Assembly: GCA_913777325.1 (NCBI GenBank)
Contig: CAJYSA010000002.1
Span: forward strand, 1-64,000
DNA from: an uncultured Sphingomonas sp.
GTDB taxonomy: Bacteria; Pseudomonadota; Alphaproteobacteria; Sphingomonadales; Sphingomonadaceae
DNA: 64,000 bases
Reading direction: 5' to 3'
Below the pieces are notes generated by a model, which saw nothing but the letters and a program-made list of their open reading frames with translations, ran no database searches and was not told where the DNA came from. This document shows, piece after piece, positions 25,008 to 33,478 of this stretch (positions within the stretch are counted from its first letter, which is position 1; every line of letters starts with the position of its first letter). The position numbers and the translations under genes are program-made.

Positions 25008-26138
25008 ATGATCCGTCGTCCCGCCAGAGGTGCGCCCGGCCGCACGCCTTTCGTCCGCCACTTGGCCGCCGCTGCCGCGCTGTTCGCGCTCGGCGGGTGC
25101 AACACCGTCGTGATTCATCCCGCCGGCGATGTCGCGGTGCAGCAATCCAGCCTGATCGTCTGGTCGACGGTGCTGATGCTGTTGATCATCGTGCCGGTGA
25201 TGGCGCTGACGGTGGTCTTTGCGTGGCGATATCGCGAGCAGAATACCGAGGCGAGCTACGAGCCCGACTGGGATCACTCGACCGGCCTCGAACTGGTGAT
25301 CTGGGCCGCGCCGCTGCTGATCATCATCGCGCTGGGCGCGCTGACCTGGGTCGGGACGCACACGCTGGACCCGTATCGTCCGCTGGCGCGCACCGCGCCG
25401 GGCAAGCCGGTGGCGGCGAACGCGAAGCCGCTGGAAGTGCAGGTCGTCTCGCTCGACTGGAAATGGCTGTTCATCTATCCCGAACAGGGCGTGGCGACCG
25501 TCAACGAGCTGGTCGTGCCGGTCGATCGCCCGGTCAAGTTCACGATGACCTCGTCGAGCGTGATGAACGCGCTGTGGGTGCCGGCGATGGCGGGCATGAT
25601 CTACACAATGCCGGGCATGGAGACGGTGCTGCACGGCGTGCTGAACCGCACGGGCAAGTTCGAGGGCCGCTCGGGCAATTATTCGGGTGCGGGTTTCTCG
25701 CACATGACCTTCTGGACGCATTCGGTGACGCCGGCGCGGTTCGACCAATGGGTGGCGGGCGTGAAGCGCAACCGCTGGCAGCTCGACAACGCCACCTATC
25801 TGAAGCTGGCCAAGCCGAGCGAGAAGGTGCGCCCGATCGGATTCGGCACGGTCGACGCCAGCCTGTTCAAGCGCGTGGTGGCGATGTGCGTGAAGCCGGG
25901 GACGAGCTGCATGCAGAACATGTCGCACGCCGGGCCGGCGGTGAACGACCGGCCGCAGCGCGCAGACGAGCCGGAAGGCGCGCTGACCCGCGACGCCGGG
26001 GAAAAAGGGGAAAGCCCGCACCTGAGCGCGCCGCATGGCGACGCGCCGGGCGCGAACGATCCGGGAGCGGGAAACCGCAACATGACCAAGCTGGAAATCC
26101 CCGCGCCGCTGCGCGCGACCGCCTCGAAGGAGGCTTGA
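25008..26138 (+). CDS. cyoA: cytochrome bo3 ubiquinol oxidase subunit II
   Basis: A 376-residue quinol oxidase subunit II. Lipoprotein signal with lipobox (FALGGC), two transmembrane helices (SLIVWSTVLMLLIIVPVMAL; LELVIWAAPLLIIIALGAL), and a cupredoxin-like domain. The CuA-ligand cysteines of cytochrome c oxidases are replaced here (GRSGNYSGAGFSHMTF), which marks a quinol-type enzyme. The C-terminal tail is long and hydrophilic (about residues 300-376, with NDRPQRADEPEG and SPHLSAPHGDAP), an extension beyond E. coli CyoA. Start ATG 25008. First gene of the operon cyoABCD-SURF1. Confidence 0.94.
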   Translation: MIRRPARGAPGRTPFVRHLAAAAALFALGGCNTVVIHPAGDVAVQQSSLIVWSTVLMLLIIVPVMALTVVFAWRYREQNTEASYEPDWDHSTGLELVIWAAPLLIIIALGALTWVGTHTLDPYRPLARTAPGKPVAANAKPLEVQVVSLDWKWLFIYPEQGVATVNELVVPVDRPVKFTMTSSSVMNALWVPAMAGMIYTMPGMETVLHGVLNRTGKFEGRSGNYSGAGFSHMTFWTHSVTPARFDQWVAGVKRNRWQLDNATYLKLAKPSEKVRPIGFGTVDASLFKRVVAMCVKPGTSCMQNMSHAGPAVNDRPQRADEPEGALTRDAGEKGESPHLSAPHGDAPGANDPGAGNRNMTKLEIPAPLRATASKEA

Positions 26139-26144
26139 GGACTT

Positions 26145-28151
26145 ATGTCGGACGATCTCATCAAGACGATCTTCGGGCGGCTGACGCTCGAGAGCTTTCC
26201 GATCCACGAGCCGATCCTGGTCGGCACCTTCATCATGGTGGCGATCGGCGGCGCGGCGGTGCTCGGCGCGCTGACCTATTTCAAGCTGTGGGGCTATCTC
26301 TGGAAGGAGTGGTTCACCAGCGTCGATCACAAGAAGATCGGCATCATGTACATCGTGCTGGCGATCATCATGTTCCTGCGCGGCTTCGCCGACGCGCTGA
26401 TGATGCGCGCGCAGCAGGCGATGGCGTTCAACGGCAGCGAGGGCTTCCTGCCCGCGCACCATTATGACCAGGTGTTCACCGCGCACGGCGTGATCATGAT
26501 CTTCTTCGTGGCGATGCCGTTCGTCACGGGGCTGATGAACTATGTCGTCCCGCTCCAGATCGGCGCGCGCGACGTCAGCTTTCCGTTCTTGAACAATTTC
26601 AGCTTCTGGATGACGGTCAGCGGCGCGGTGACCGTGATGATGAGCCTGTTCGTCGGCGAGTTCGCGCGCACCGGCTGGCTGGCCATGGCGCCATTGTCGG
26701 GGCTCGATTACTCGCCCGACGTCGGTGTCGATTACTATATCTGGGCGCTCCAGATCGCGGGCGTCGGCACGTTGCTGTCGGGCGTCAACCTGCTGGCGAC
26801 GATCATCAAGATGCGCGCGCCGGGCATGAGCCTGATGCAGATGCCGATCTTCACCTGGTCGGCGCTGGTCACCAACGTCCTGATCGTCGCTGCCTTCCCG
26901 GTGCTGACCGCGGTGCTCGCGATGCTGAGCCTCGACCGCTACATCGGCACCAACTTCTTCACGAACACCGGCGGGGGAAACCCGATGATGTACGTGAACA
27001 TGATCTGGATCTGGGGCCACCCGGAGGTGTACATCCTGATCCTGCCCGCGTTCGGCGTGTTCTCGGAGGTCGTCTCGACCTTCTCGGGCAAGCGGCTGTT
27101 CGGCTATACGTCGATGGTCTATGCGCTGATCGTCATCTGCATCCTGTCGTACCTGGTGTGGCTGCACCACTTCTTCACGATGGGTTCGGGCGCCAGCGTC
27201 AACAGCTTCTTCGGCATCACGACGATGATCATCTCGATCCCGACGGGGGCGAAGATCTTCAACTGGCTGTTCACGATGTATCGCGGGCGGATTCGCTTCG
27301 AGCTGCCGATGATGTGGGCGGTCGCGTTCATGCTGACCTTCGTGGTCGGCGGCATGACCGGCGTCATGCTGGCGGTGCCGCCGGCGGACTTCCAGTTCCA
27401 CAACTCGCTGTTCCTCATCGCGCACTTCCACAACGTGATCATCGGCGGCGTGCTGTTCGGGATGTTCGCGGGCGTGAATTACTGGTGGCCCAAGGCCTTC
27501 GGGTTCAAGCTCGACCGGTTCTGGGGCACGATCAGCTTCTGGTGCTGGGTCGTCGGCTTCTGGGTCGCGTTCACCCCGCTCTACGTGCTGGGGCTGATGG
27601 GGGTCACCCGCCGCCTGCGCGTGTTCGAGGATCCCTCGCTACAGATCTGGTTCGTCGTCGCCGCAATCGGCGCGCTGATCATCGCCGCCGGGATCGGCGC
27701 CATGCTGATGCAATTCTACGTCAGCATCCGCGACCGCGACAGCGAGCGCCTGCGCGACTTCACGGGCGATCCGTGGAACGGGCGCACGCTGGAATGGGCG
27801 ACCTCGTCGCCGCCGCCGGCCTATAACTTCGCGTTCACGCCCGTCGTCCACGATCTGGACGCGTGGCACGACATGAAGTCGAAGAAGGCCGAGCGTCCGA
27901 CCAGCGGCTTCCGGGCGATCCACATGCCCAAGAACACCGGCGCCGGCGTGATCCTGGCCGGGCTGTCGACCGTGTTCGGCGTGGCGATGATCTGGTACAT
28001 CTGGTGGCTGGCGGCGCTGGCGTTCGTCGCGCTGATCGCGACCGCGATCGGGCACACCTTCAACTACGACCGCGACTTCCACATTCCCGCCGAGGATGTC
28101 GTCAACAGCGAGGACGCGCGCACCCGCGCGCTCCAGTCGGCGGGGGTGTGA
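26145..28151 (+). CDS. cyoB: cytochrome bo3 ubiquinol oxidase subunit I
   Basis: A 668-residue haem-copper oxidase catalytic subunit that reduces O2 to water and pumps protons. CuB ligands: H292 with the cross-linked Y296 in WGHPEVYI, and H341-H342 in WLHHFF; haem ligand histidines lie in the C-terminal [10 protein letters not shown]. Length and the extra N- and C-terminal helices match bo3 quinol oxidases (E. coli 663 residues). It begins 6 bp after cyoA with GAGGC just upstream. It needs haem O; no cyoE (haem O synthase) is present nearby. Confidence 0.96.
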   Translation: MSDDLIKTIFGRLTLESFPIHEPILVGTFIMVAIGGAAVLGALTYFKLWGYLWKEWFTSVDHKKIGIMYIVLAIIMFLRGFADALMMRAQQAMAFNGSEGFLPAHHYDQVFTAHGVIMIFFVAMPFVTGLMNYVVPLQIGARDVSFPFLNNFSFWMTVSGAVTVMMSLFVGEFARTGWLAMAPLSGLDYSPDVGVDYYIWALQIAGVGTLLSGVNLLATIIKMRAPGMSLMQMPIFTWSALVTNVLIVAAFPVLTAVLAMLSLDRYIGTNFFTNTGGGNPMMYVNMIWIWGHPEVYILILPAFGVFSEVVSTFSGKRLFGYTSMVYALIVICILSYLVWLHHFFTMGSGASVNSFFGITTMIISIPTGAKIFNWLFTMYRGRIRFELPMMWAVAFMLTFVVGGMTGVMLAVPPADFQFHNSLFLIAHFHNVIIGGVLFGMFAGVNYWWPKAFGFKLDRFWGTISFWCWVVGFWVAFTPLYVLGLMGVTRRLRVFEDPSLQIWFVVAAIGALIIAAGIGAMLMQFYVSIRDRDSERLRDFTGDPWNGRTLEWATSSPPPAYNFAFTPVVHDLDAWHDMKSKKAERPTSGFRAIHMPKNTGAGVILAGLSTVFGVAMIWYIWWLAALAFVALIATAIGHTFNYDRDFHIPAEDVVNSEDARTRALQSAGV

Positions 28152-28156
28152 GCACG

Positions 28157-28792
28157 ATGAGCACGACGACGATGCAGACCGCGCCGGGGGATGCCGCCCC
28201 GTCCTATTACGATCTGGACGAGCATGAGCATCCGCCGGGCGCCAGCACCATGCTGGGCTTCTGGCTGTACCTGATGAGCGACTGCCTGATCTTCGCGATG
28301 CTGTTCGCCGCGTACGGCGTGTACGGCGGCAGCTTCGCGGGCGGGCCGGGGCCCAAGGAGCTGTTCGAACTGCCGCTGGTGGCGGTGAACACGACCGCGC
28401 TGCTGTTGTCGTCGATCACCTATGGCTTCGCGATGATCAACGCCGACGAGCAGAACAAGGCGCGGGCGCTGATGTGGCTGGGCGTGACCGGCCTGTTCGG
28501 CCTGGCGTTCCTGTCGATCGAGCTCTACGAATTCAGCAACCTGATCCATGAAGGCGCGGGGCCGTGGCGTTCGGCGTTCCTGTCGTCGTTCTTCACGCTG
28601 GTCGGCACGCACGGGCTGCACGTCACCTTCGGCCTGATCTGGCTGGTGACGCTGATGGTGCAGGTGTCGCGGCGCGGGCTGGAGCCGGCAAACCTGCGCC
28701 GTCTGCAGTGCCTGTCGCTGTTCTGGCACTTCCTCGACGTCATCTGGATCGGCGTCTTTACCTTCGTCTATCTGCTGGGAGTGCTGCGCTGA
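28157..28792 (+). CDS. cyoC: cytochrome bo3 ubiquinol oxidase subunit III
   Basis: A 211-residue integral subunit III of the bo3 complex with five transmembrane helices (FWLYLMSDCLIFAMLFAAY, NTTALLLSSITYGFAM, WLGVTGLFGLAFLSIEL, FFTLVGTHGLHVTFGLIW, LFWHFLDVIWIGVFTFVYLL). The conserved DCLIFA and FFTLVGTHGLHV motifs identify CyoC rather than a cytochrome c oxidase subunit III. Start ATG 28157 is 5 bp after the cyoB stop; the stop shares a base with cyoD (TGATG). Confidence 0.95.
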   Translation: MSTTTMQTAPGDAAPSYYDLDEHEHPPGASTMLGFWLYLMSDCLIFAMLFAAYGVYGGSFAGGPGPKELFELPLVAVNTTALLLSSITYGFAMINADEQNKARALMWLGVTGLFGLAFLSIELYEFSNLIHEGAGPWRSAFLSSFFTLVGTHGLHVTFGLIWLVTLMVQVSRRGLEPANLRRLQCLSLFWHFLDVIWIGVFTFVYLLGVLR

Positions 28793-29205
28793 TGAGCGGC
28801 GAGACGCATCACGGGCACGATCACGCGCCCGTGCACGGCCACCACGACGCGCACGACCATCATGGCGGCGCGTCGCACGGATCGCGCCGCGAATATTGGA
28901 TCGGCTTCCTGCTCTCGGTGCTGCTGACCGCGCCGGCCTTCGCGCTGGTGATGACCGGCATCATCCCCGATCCGCGCGTCACCGCCGGGATCGTGATGGC
29001 GCTGGCGATGGTGCAGATCGTGGTCCACATGATCTACTTCCTGCACATGAACACCAAGTCGGAGAACGGCTGGACGATGCTGGCGCTGATCTTCACCGCG
29101 ATCATCGTGCTGATCGTGATCGCCGGGTCGCTGTGGGTGATGTACCACATGAACCTGAACATGATGCCCGGTATGGGCGGAGAGATGTCCAGCGGCGGCA
29201 TGTGA
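28792..29205 (+). CDS. cyoD: cytochrome bo3 ubiquinol oxidase subunit IV with His-rich N-terminus
   Basis: A 137-residue subunit IV: three transmembrane helices (YWIGFLLSVLLTAPAFALVM, GIVMALAMVQIVVHMIYFLHM, MLALIFTAIIVLIVIAGSLWVM) match CyoD. The N-terminal extension is unusual, with about 12 histidines in the first 30 residues (HHGHDH, HGHHDAHDHH), and the C-terminus is Met-rich (NLNMMPGMGGEM); both could bind metal such as copper. The usual CyoD is about 110 residues. Overlaps cyoC by 1 bp; its stop overlaps the SURF1 start. Confidence 0.92.
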   Translation: MSGETHHGHDHAPVHGHHDAHDHHGGASHGSRREYWIGFLLSVLLTAPAFALVMTGIIPDPRVTAGIVMALAMVQIVVHMIYFLHMNTKSENGWTMLALIFTAIIVLIVIAGSLWVMYHMNLNMMPGMGGEMSSGGM

Positions 29206-29897
29206 TGCGCGCGCGGCTCGCCCTGGCCGGGATCGCGCTGCTGCTGGCGGCGGTGCTGACGGGGCTGGGCGTGTGGCAGGTCGAGCGGCGCGCATGGAAG
29301 CTGGCGCTGATCGAACGCGTCGAGGCGCGGCTGGCGGCGCCCGCCGTGTCCGCGCCACCTCGTGCGCGCTGGGCGGCGATCACCGCCGATGATGCTTATG
29401 CCCGGGTGACCGCCACCGGCACGTGGCGCGCGGCGCCGCCGGTGTTCACGCAGGCGGTGACCGACATCGGCGCGGGTTATTGGGTGCTGTCGCCGCTCGC
29501 CACCGCGCAAGGCACGATCCTGGTCAATCGCGGCTTCGTGCCGACGGATGATCGCAGGACGATCGCGGCGCCGGTCGGCCCGGCGCGCGTGACCGGCTTG
29601 CTGCGCGTGACCGAGCCGGACGGCGGCTTCCTGCGCGACAACGATCCCGGCGACGACCGCTGGTATTCGCGCGACACCGCCGCGATCGCGCGGGCGCGTC
29701 GGCTGGGGCCGGTCGCCCCCTATTTCATCGATGCCGAGGCGGTGCCGGGCGCAGCGTGGCCGCGCGGCGGGCTGACGGTGGTGAGGTTCCGCAACAATCA
29801 TCTGGTGTACGCGCTGACGTGGTTCGCGCTGTCGGCGATGATGGCGTATTTCGCGTGGCGGATCGCGCGCGCGCGCGGAGATGGCGAGGCCGGCTGA
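29205..29897 (+). CDS. SURF1-family oxidase assembly protein
   Basis: A 230-residue SURF1/Shy1-type protein that helps insert haem into haem-copper oxidase subunit I. Two transmembrane helices (residues about 4-20 and 205-225) flank a periplasmic domain with LGVWQVERRAWK near the N-terminus, GYWVLSPL, ILVNRGFVP and, near the second helix, FRNNHLVYALTWFALSAMM, the family signature. It starts at 29205 on the last base of the cyoD stop. SURF1 is best known for aa3 oxidases, so its place at the end of a quinol oxidase operon is notable. Confidence 0.88.
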   Translation: MRARLALAGIALLLAAVLTGLGVWQVERRAWKLALIERVEARLAAPAVSAPPRARWAAITADDAYARVTATGTWRAAPPVFTQAVTDIGAGYWVLSPLATAQGTILVNRGFVPTDDRRTIAAPVGPARVTGLLRVTEPDGGFLRDNDPGDDRWYSRDTAAIARARRLGPVAPYFIDAEAVPGAAWPRGGLTVVRFRNNHLVYALTWFALSAMMAYFAWRIARARGDGEAG

Positions 29898-29931
29898 GCG
29901 CTTGCCCGCACCGACCTCGGGCGATGGGCCG

Positions 29932-30516
29932 TCAGGCGGTCAGATGCTGATAGAGGATCGAGCTGCCGATCACGACCAGCACGATCCCGCCGATGACGGT
30001 GGCATATTGACCCAGATACGCCCCCACGCGCTTGCCGAGCAGCACCCCGCCGGTGGCGACGAAGCTGGTCGTCGCGCCGATCACCAGGCAGGCGATCCAG
30101 ATGTTCACGTCCATCAGCGCGAGCGTCACGCCCACCGCCGCCGCATCGATGCTGGTGGCGATCGCGGTAAGCGACAGGCGCAGGTAGTTCGGCGCCGCGT
30201 CCGCCGACGCTTCGGGCTGCACGGCCTCATCGCCGCCCCGCACCGCCTGAACCACCATATGGCCGCCGATGCCGAGCAACAGGAAGAACGACACCCAGTG
30301 ATCCCAGTCGGCGATCCAGTCGTTCACCAGATAGCCGAGCAGCCAGCCGATCGCCGGCGTCACCGCCTCGAACAGGCCAAAGACGAGGCCGACGCGCACC
30401 GCGTCGCTCCAGCGCGTGCGGGGCGCCTGTGCGCCCTTGCCGAGCGCGGCGGCGAATGCGTCGACGGACAGGCTGGCGCCCAACGCGCCCAGCGTGAGGA
30501 AACCTGGCATTGTCAT
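29932..30516 (-). CDS. mntP: manganese efflux pump MntP
   Basis: A 194-residue inner-membrane Mn2+ exporter with six hydrophobic segments. Family hallmarks are the paired Asp motifs in the first and fourth helices: ASLSVDAFAAALGKG near the start and ATSIDAAAVGVTLAL in the middle. FGLFEAVTPAIGWLLGY is also typical. The ATG at 30516 has AGGGAAG upstream. It is preceded on the same strand by a yybP-ykoY-type riboswitch, the known manganese sensor for this gene, which strongly supports the function. Confidence 0.93.
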   Translation of the reverse strand: MTMPGFLTLGALGASLSVDAFAAALGKGAQAPRTRWSDAVRVGLVFGLFEAVTPAIGWLLGYLVNDWIADWDHWVSFFLLLGIGGHMVVQAVRGGDEAVQPEASADAAPNYLRLSLTAIATSIDAAAVGVTLALMDVNIWIACLVIGATTSFVATGGVLLGKRVGAYLGQYATVIGGIVLVVIGSSILYQHLTA

Positions 30517-30536
30517 GATCTTCCCTGGGCCAACAA

Positions 30537-30587
30537 CCAAACGACACGCACCCCTCCCGGCCCAACGCGGAACAGCGGTGTCGTTGG
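30537..30587 (-). promoter_or_regulatory. expression-platform hairpin of the mntP riboswitch
   Basis: Inverted repeat between the aptamer and the mntP start: CCAACGACAC (complement of 30578-30587) and GTGTCGTTTGG (complement of 30537-30547), one bulged base. Its formation would compete with the 3' side of the aptamer, and the loop holds a GGGAGGGG run. It probably switches between an open and a closed leader; the direction of control is inferred from known Mn-induced mntP leaders. Confidence 0.6.
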
Positions 30588-30680
30588 TCTCGCCTGGCAG
30601 CGCGGTGGCTGCTGCAATCGCCACGATCGGGAGGATCGAGTATGTTGACGATTGCCCCGGTGCGGGTGGCTACTCCCCAA
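30586..30680 (-). promoter_or_regulatory. yybP-ykoY manganese riboswitch aptamer
   Basis: Read on the minus strand the conserved blocks appear in order: TTGGGGAGTAGCC (30680-30668), CGTCAACATACTCG (30650-30637) and GGCGAGACC (30594-30586). The two loops GGGGAGTAG and CAACATACTC are the Mn2+-binding elements of the yybP-ykoY class. They end about 70 bp before the mntP ATG, with a hairpin between. Mn2+ binding is expected to raise mntP expression. Confidence 0.85.
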
Positions 30681-30801
30681 GAGCTGACCGCGACCTAACC
30701 GATCACTGTAATCGGATCAACCCTGTCCGATTAGAAAAAGCGTGTCCCCCGGGTGATCTGGACGATGGCGCGGCGCCCCCGATCCGCCTTATGGAGAGCG
30801 C

Positions 30802-32100
30802 ATGCCCTCCTCTGACATCATCGCCGGAACCGGGCTGCGCGAGGATGCGGGGCGACGCAACGTGCGGCTGCTGTCGATCCTGCGCTGGCTGGCGGTGGGA
30901 GGGCAGCTGGCGACGATCCTGCTCGTCCACTTCGTCGTCGGCGTCCACCTGCCGCTGGTGCCGATGCTGGGCGCGGTGGCGGTGCTGGTGACGCTCAACG
31001 TGGCGATCGCGCAGATCGTCGGGCGGCGCCCGATCACGTACGGCGCGCTGTTCGCGACGTTGCTGGTCGACGTCGCGTGCTTGACGACGCAATTGTACCT
31101 GAGTGGCGGGGTGAGCAATCCGTTCGTCACGCTGTTCCTGTTGCAGGTGGTGATCGCCGCGCTGCTGCTGCGCGATCATGCGAGCTGGGCGATGGTGGCG
31201 ATGACCAGCGCGCTGTTCGCGTGGCTGGCGCATTTCGCGCCGCCGTTCGCGCTGCCGCCGGGCTGGGCGTCGACGCTCTCCACCCCGTATGTGGCGGGAA
31301 GCTGGTTCAACTTCACGCTGACCGCGACGCTGCTGGCGCTGTTCGTGACGCGCATCGTGCGTAACGTCTCCGAACATGACGCGCGGTTGGCGGCGTTGCG
31401 GCAGCGGGCGGCGGAGGAGGAGCATATCGTGCGCATGGGGCTGCTCGCCAGCGGGGCCGCGCACGAGCTGGGCACGCCGCTGTCGTCGATCGCGGTGATG
31501 CTGGGCGATTGGCGGCGCGAGCCGGCGATCGCGGCCTCGCCCGCCCTGCTCGCCGATCTGGACGACATGCGTACCGAGGTGACGCGCTGCAAGGACATCC
31601 TGAGCCAGGTGCTGCTCGCCTCGGGCGAGGTGCGCGGGCTGGGGCCGGTGCGGACCACGCTGAAGACCTTCCTGTCGGGGATCGTCGGCGACTGGCGGGG
31701 CAAGACGCAGGTCGCCGCCGCCTACGAACATCTGATGACCGGCGATCCGCGCATCGTCGCCGACAAGGCACTGGCGCAGACGATCACCAACCTGCTCGAC
31801 AATGCGCTGGAGGCCGGCGGGCGCGCGATCGCGCTGTGCGCGTGGTGGGACGGCGACCGGCTGGTGCTGTCGGTGCGCGACGACGGGCGCGGCTTCGCCG
31901 CCGCGATCCTGGATGGGCTGGGCAAACCCTATATGAGCACCAAGACGCGGCGCGGCGCCGGGCTGGGGCTGTTCCTGGCGGTCAACGTGCTGCGGACGCT
32001 GGGCGGGACGGTGTCGGCGCGCAACCGCGAAAGCGGCGGCGGCGAGGTGACGCTGACGCTGCCGATCGCGGCGATCGCGGTGCCGGAGGAGAACGCATGA
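30802..32100 (+). CDS. regB: RegB/PrrB-type redox sensor histidine kinase
   Basis: A 432-residue membrane kinase with six predicted N-terminal helices (residues about 20-185), the ubiquinone-binding heptapeptide GGVSNPF (102-108), the H-box ASGAAHELGTPLSS with phospho-acceptor H221, and the redox-active cysteine C263 in VTRCKDIL. The N-box (NLLDNALEAG) and G-boxes (DDGRGF, GAGLGLFLA) follow. These marks define RegB/PrrB/ActS kinases that sense quinone redox state and control respiratory and other redox genes through RegA. It is coupled to regA by a 4-bp overlap. The 112-bp stretch before it (30690-30801) holds two small hairpins but no clear promoter. Confidence 0.93.
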   Translation: MPSSDIIAGTGLREDAGRRNVRLLSILRWLAVGGQLATILLVHFVVGVHLPLVPMLGAVAVLVTLNVAIAQIVGRRPITYGALFATLLVDVACLTTQLYLSGGVSNPFVTLFLLQVVIAALLLRDHASWAMVAMTSALFAWLAHFAPPFALPPGWASTLSTPYVAGSWFNFTLTATLLALFVTRIVRNVSEHDARLAALRQRAAEEEHIVRMGLLASGAAHELGTPLSSIAVMLGDWRREPAIAASPALLADLDDMRTEVTRCKDILSQVLLASGEVRGLGPVRTTLKTFLSGIVGDWRGKTQVAAAYEHLMTGDPRIVADKALAQTITNLLDNALEAGGRAIALCAWWDGDRLVLSVRDDGRGFAAAILDGLGKPYMSTKTRRGAGLGLFLAVNVLRTLGGTVSARNRESGGGEVTLTLPIAAIAVPEENA

Positions 32101-32627
32101 GCGAGCGACGGCTGCTGATCGTCGAGGACGACGAGGTGTTCGCGCGCACGCTGGCGCGCTCGTTCGAGCGGCGCGGCTATCAGGTGCGCGCGATCGCCGA
32201 CCCCGACGACCTTGATGCGGCGGTCGCGGCGCTGAAGCCCGATCATGCGGTGGTCGACCTGCGGCTGGGCAACGCCTCCGGGCTGACGTGCGTCGCGCGG
32301 CTCCACGCGCTGGATGCGCAGATGCGGATCGTGGTGCTGACCGGCTTTGCCAGCATCGCGACCGCGGTGGAGGCGGTGAAGCTGGGCGCGACCAATTACC
32401 TGTCGAAGCCCGCCAATTCCGATGATATCGAGGCGGCGTTCCAGGCGAGCGGCGAGGGTGATGCCAGCGTCGAGCTGGTCGCGTCGCCCACCTCGCTGCG
32501 CACGCTGGAATGGGAGCATATCCACCAGACGCTGGCGGATTGCGGGTTCAACGTGTCCGAAGCGGCGCGGCGGCTGGGGATGCATCGCCGTACGCTGGCC
32601 CGCAAGCTGGGCAAGCGCCACCTGTAG
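32097..32627 (+). CDS. regA: RegA/PrrA-type response regulator
   Basis: A 176-residue response regulator: receiver domain with acidic pair E10-D11-D12, phosphorylation site D54 (VVDLRLG) and K104 (YLSKPAN). The C-terminal Fis-type helix-turn-helix is FNVSEAARRLGMHRRTLARKLGKR (about residues 151-174), nearly the RegA consensus. The Pro-rich hinge typical of RegA is weak here (ASPTSL). It pairs with RegB and is expected to bind promoters of terminal oxidases and cytochromes. Overlaps regB by 4 bp. Confidence 0.93.
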   Translation: MSERRLLIVEDDEVFARTLARSFERRGYQVRAIADPDDLDAAVAALKPDHAVVDLRLGNASGLTCVARLHALDAQMRIVVLTGFASIATAVEAVKLGATNYLSKPANSDDIEAAFQASGEGDASVELVASPTSLRTLEWEHIHQTLADCGFNVSEAARRLGMHRRTLARKLGKRHL

Positions 32628-32634
32628 CGCGCGG

Positions 32635-33369
32635 TCAGCGCAGCGCCATCCACACCGCCATCGCGACCATCGCGACGTTTTCGACCAGCGACACGAACCC
32701 CAGCGGCACGCGGGTGGCGCCGCCGACGCAGGCGCATTTCAGCTCCCGCCGGTCGACATAGACCGCCTTGACCACCGACACCGCGCCGATGGCGCCGATG
32801 AACAAGGCGACCGGGACCGACAGCCAGTCGGCGACATGCGCGGTCATCAGCACCCCGGCCAGCCCCTCCGCGAACGGATAGACATAGCCGTAGCGGACCC
32901 AGCGCCTCGCCAGCAGATCGTAGTTCAGGAACATGGTCGAGAAGGTCTCGACATCCTGCAGCTTCAGCAGCGCGAGCACGCACATGCTGAACGAGACGAA
33001 CCATTCGGCGGCACGCATCGTCAACAGGGTGCCGAAGGCGGCAGTGCTGGCGGCGAGCGCCATCAGCGCGGTCATCGCGAAGACCGCGATCACCGGGCGA
33101 TAGCTGGTCTCCCCGGCGGCGGGGACGCGGATGCCGAAGAAGCGGCGCAGGTCGTCATAGCCCCCCACGCGCTCGCGACCGATGAAGGTCTGCGGCGTGG
33201 TCTTCACGCCATGCTCGGCCTTGAAGGCGTCGGTATCCTCGCGGGTGCGCAGCCAATGGTCGTCGACGGCATAGCCGCGCCGCTTCAGGAGATCCTTCGC
33301 CTTCACGCCGTAAGGACAGGTGTGTGACGGCATCACCATCCGGTAGAGCGTGGCGCGTTTCTCGGTCAT
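32635..33369 (-). CDS. glutaredoxin domain fused to MauE/DoxX-like membrane domain
   Basis: A 244-residue two-domain protein. The N-terminal 80 residues are glutaredoxin-like (TLYRMVMPSHTCPYGVKAKDLL, with a monothiol-looking CPYG and TTPQTFIGRERVGGYDDL for glutathione binding). The rest has four transmembrane helices resembling MauE/DoxX (FAMTALMALAASTAAFG, WFVSFSMCVLALLKLQ, LAGVLMTAHVADW, GAIGAVSVVKAVYV) plus a loop with two cysteines (ELKCACVGG). MauE proteins support disulphide chemistry of exported proteins, so a thiol relay across the membrane is likely. It is convergent with the regA gene, 7 bp apart. Confidence 0.75.
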   Translation of the reverse strand: MTEKRATLYRMVMPSHTCPYGVKAKDLLKRRGYAVDDHWLRTREDTDAFKAEHGVKTTPQTFIGRERVGGYDDLRRFFGIRVPAAGETSYRPVIAVFAMTALMALAASTAAFGTLLTMRAAEWFVSFSMCVLALLKLQDVETFSTMFLNYDLLARRWVRYGYVYPFAEGLAGVLMTAHVADWLSVPVALFIGAIGAVSVVKAVYVDRRELKCACVGGATRVPLGFVSLVENVAMVAMAVWMALR

Positions 33370-33393
33370 GGCGCAGAGATACCGTCGTCCCGC

Positions 33394-33470
33394 CGTGATT
33401 GCGAGCGTAGCCAAGCAAGCCACGGTCGGACCAGGACGCTCTGGATTGCTTAGATACGCTCGCAATGACG
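33394..33470 (+). repeat. 77-bp palindromic intergenic element, copy C
   Basis: Same length as copies A and B, with core CGGACCAGGACG and arms CGTGATTGCGAGCGTAGCC and GATACGCTCGCAATGACG, more degenerate than the others. It lies between the glutaredoxin-MauE gene start and the end of the glycosyltransferase gene on the minus strand, 9 bp before the latter's stop. Confidence 0.8.
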
Positions 33471-33478
33471 ACGGAGGG

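Noticed and set aside
25008..26138. Cytochrome c oxidase subunit II
   Set aside because: The CuA ligands are replaced and the neighbouring subunits match CyoB, CyoC and CyoD, so it is a quinol oxidase.
24969..27431. Very long open frame antisense to the bo3 oxidase genes (also at 37240-39747 and 50415-53027)
   Set aside because: Composition is Arg/His/Gln/Asp-rich with no domain; this is typical of the complementary frame of GC-rich genes. The opposite strand encodes clear oxidase or permease genes.
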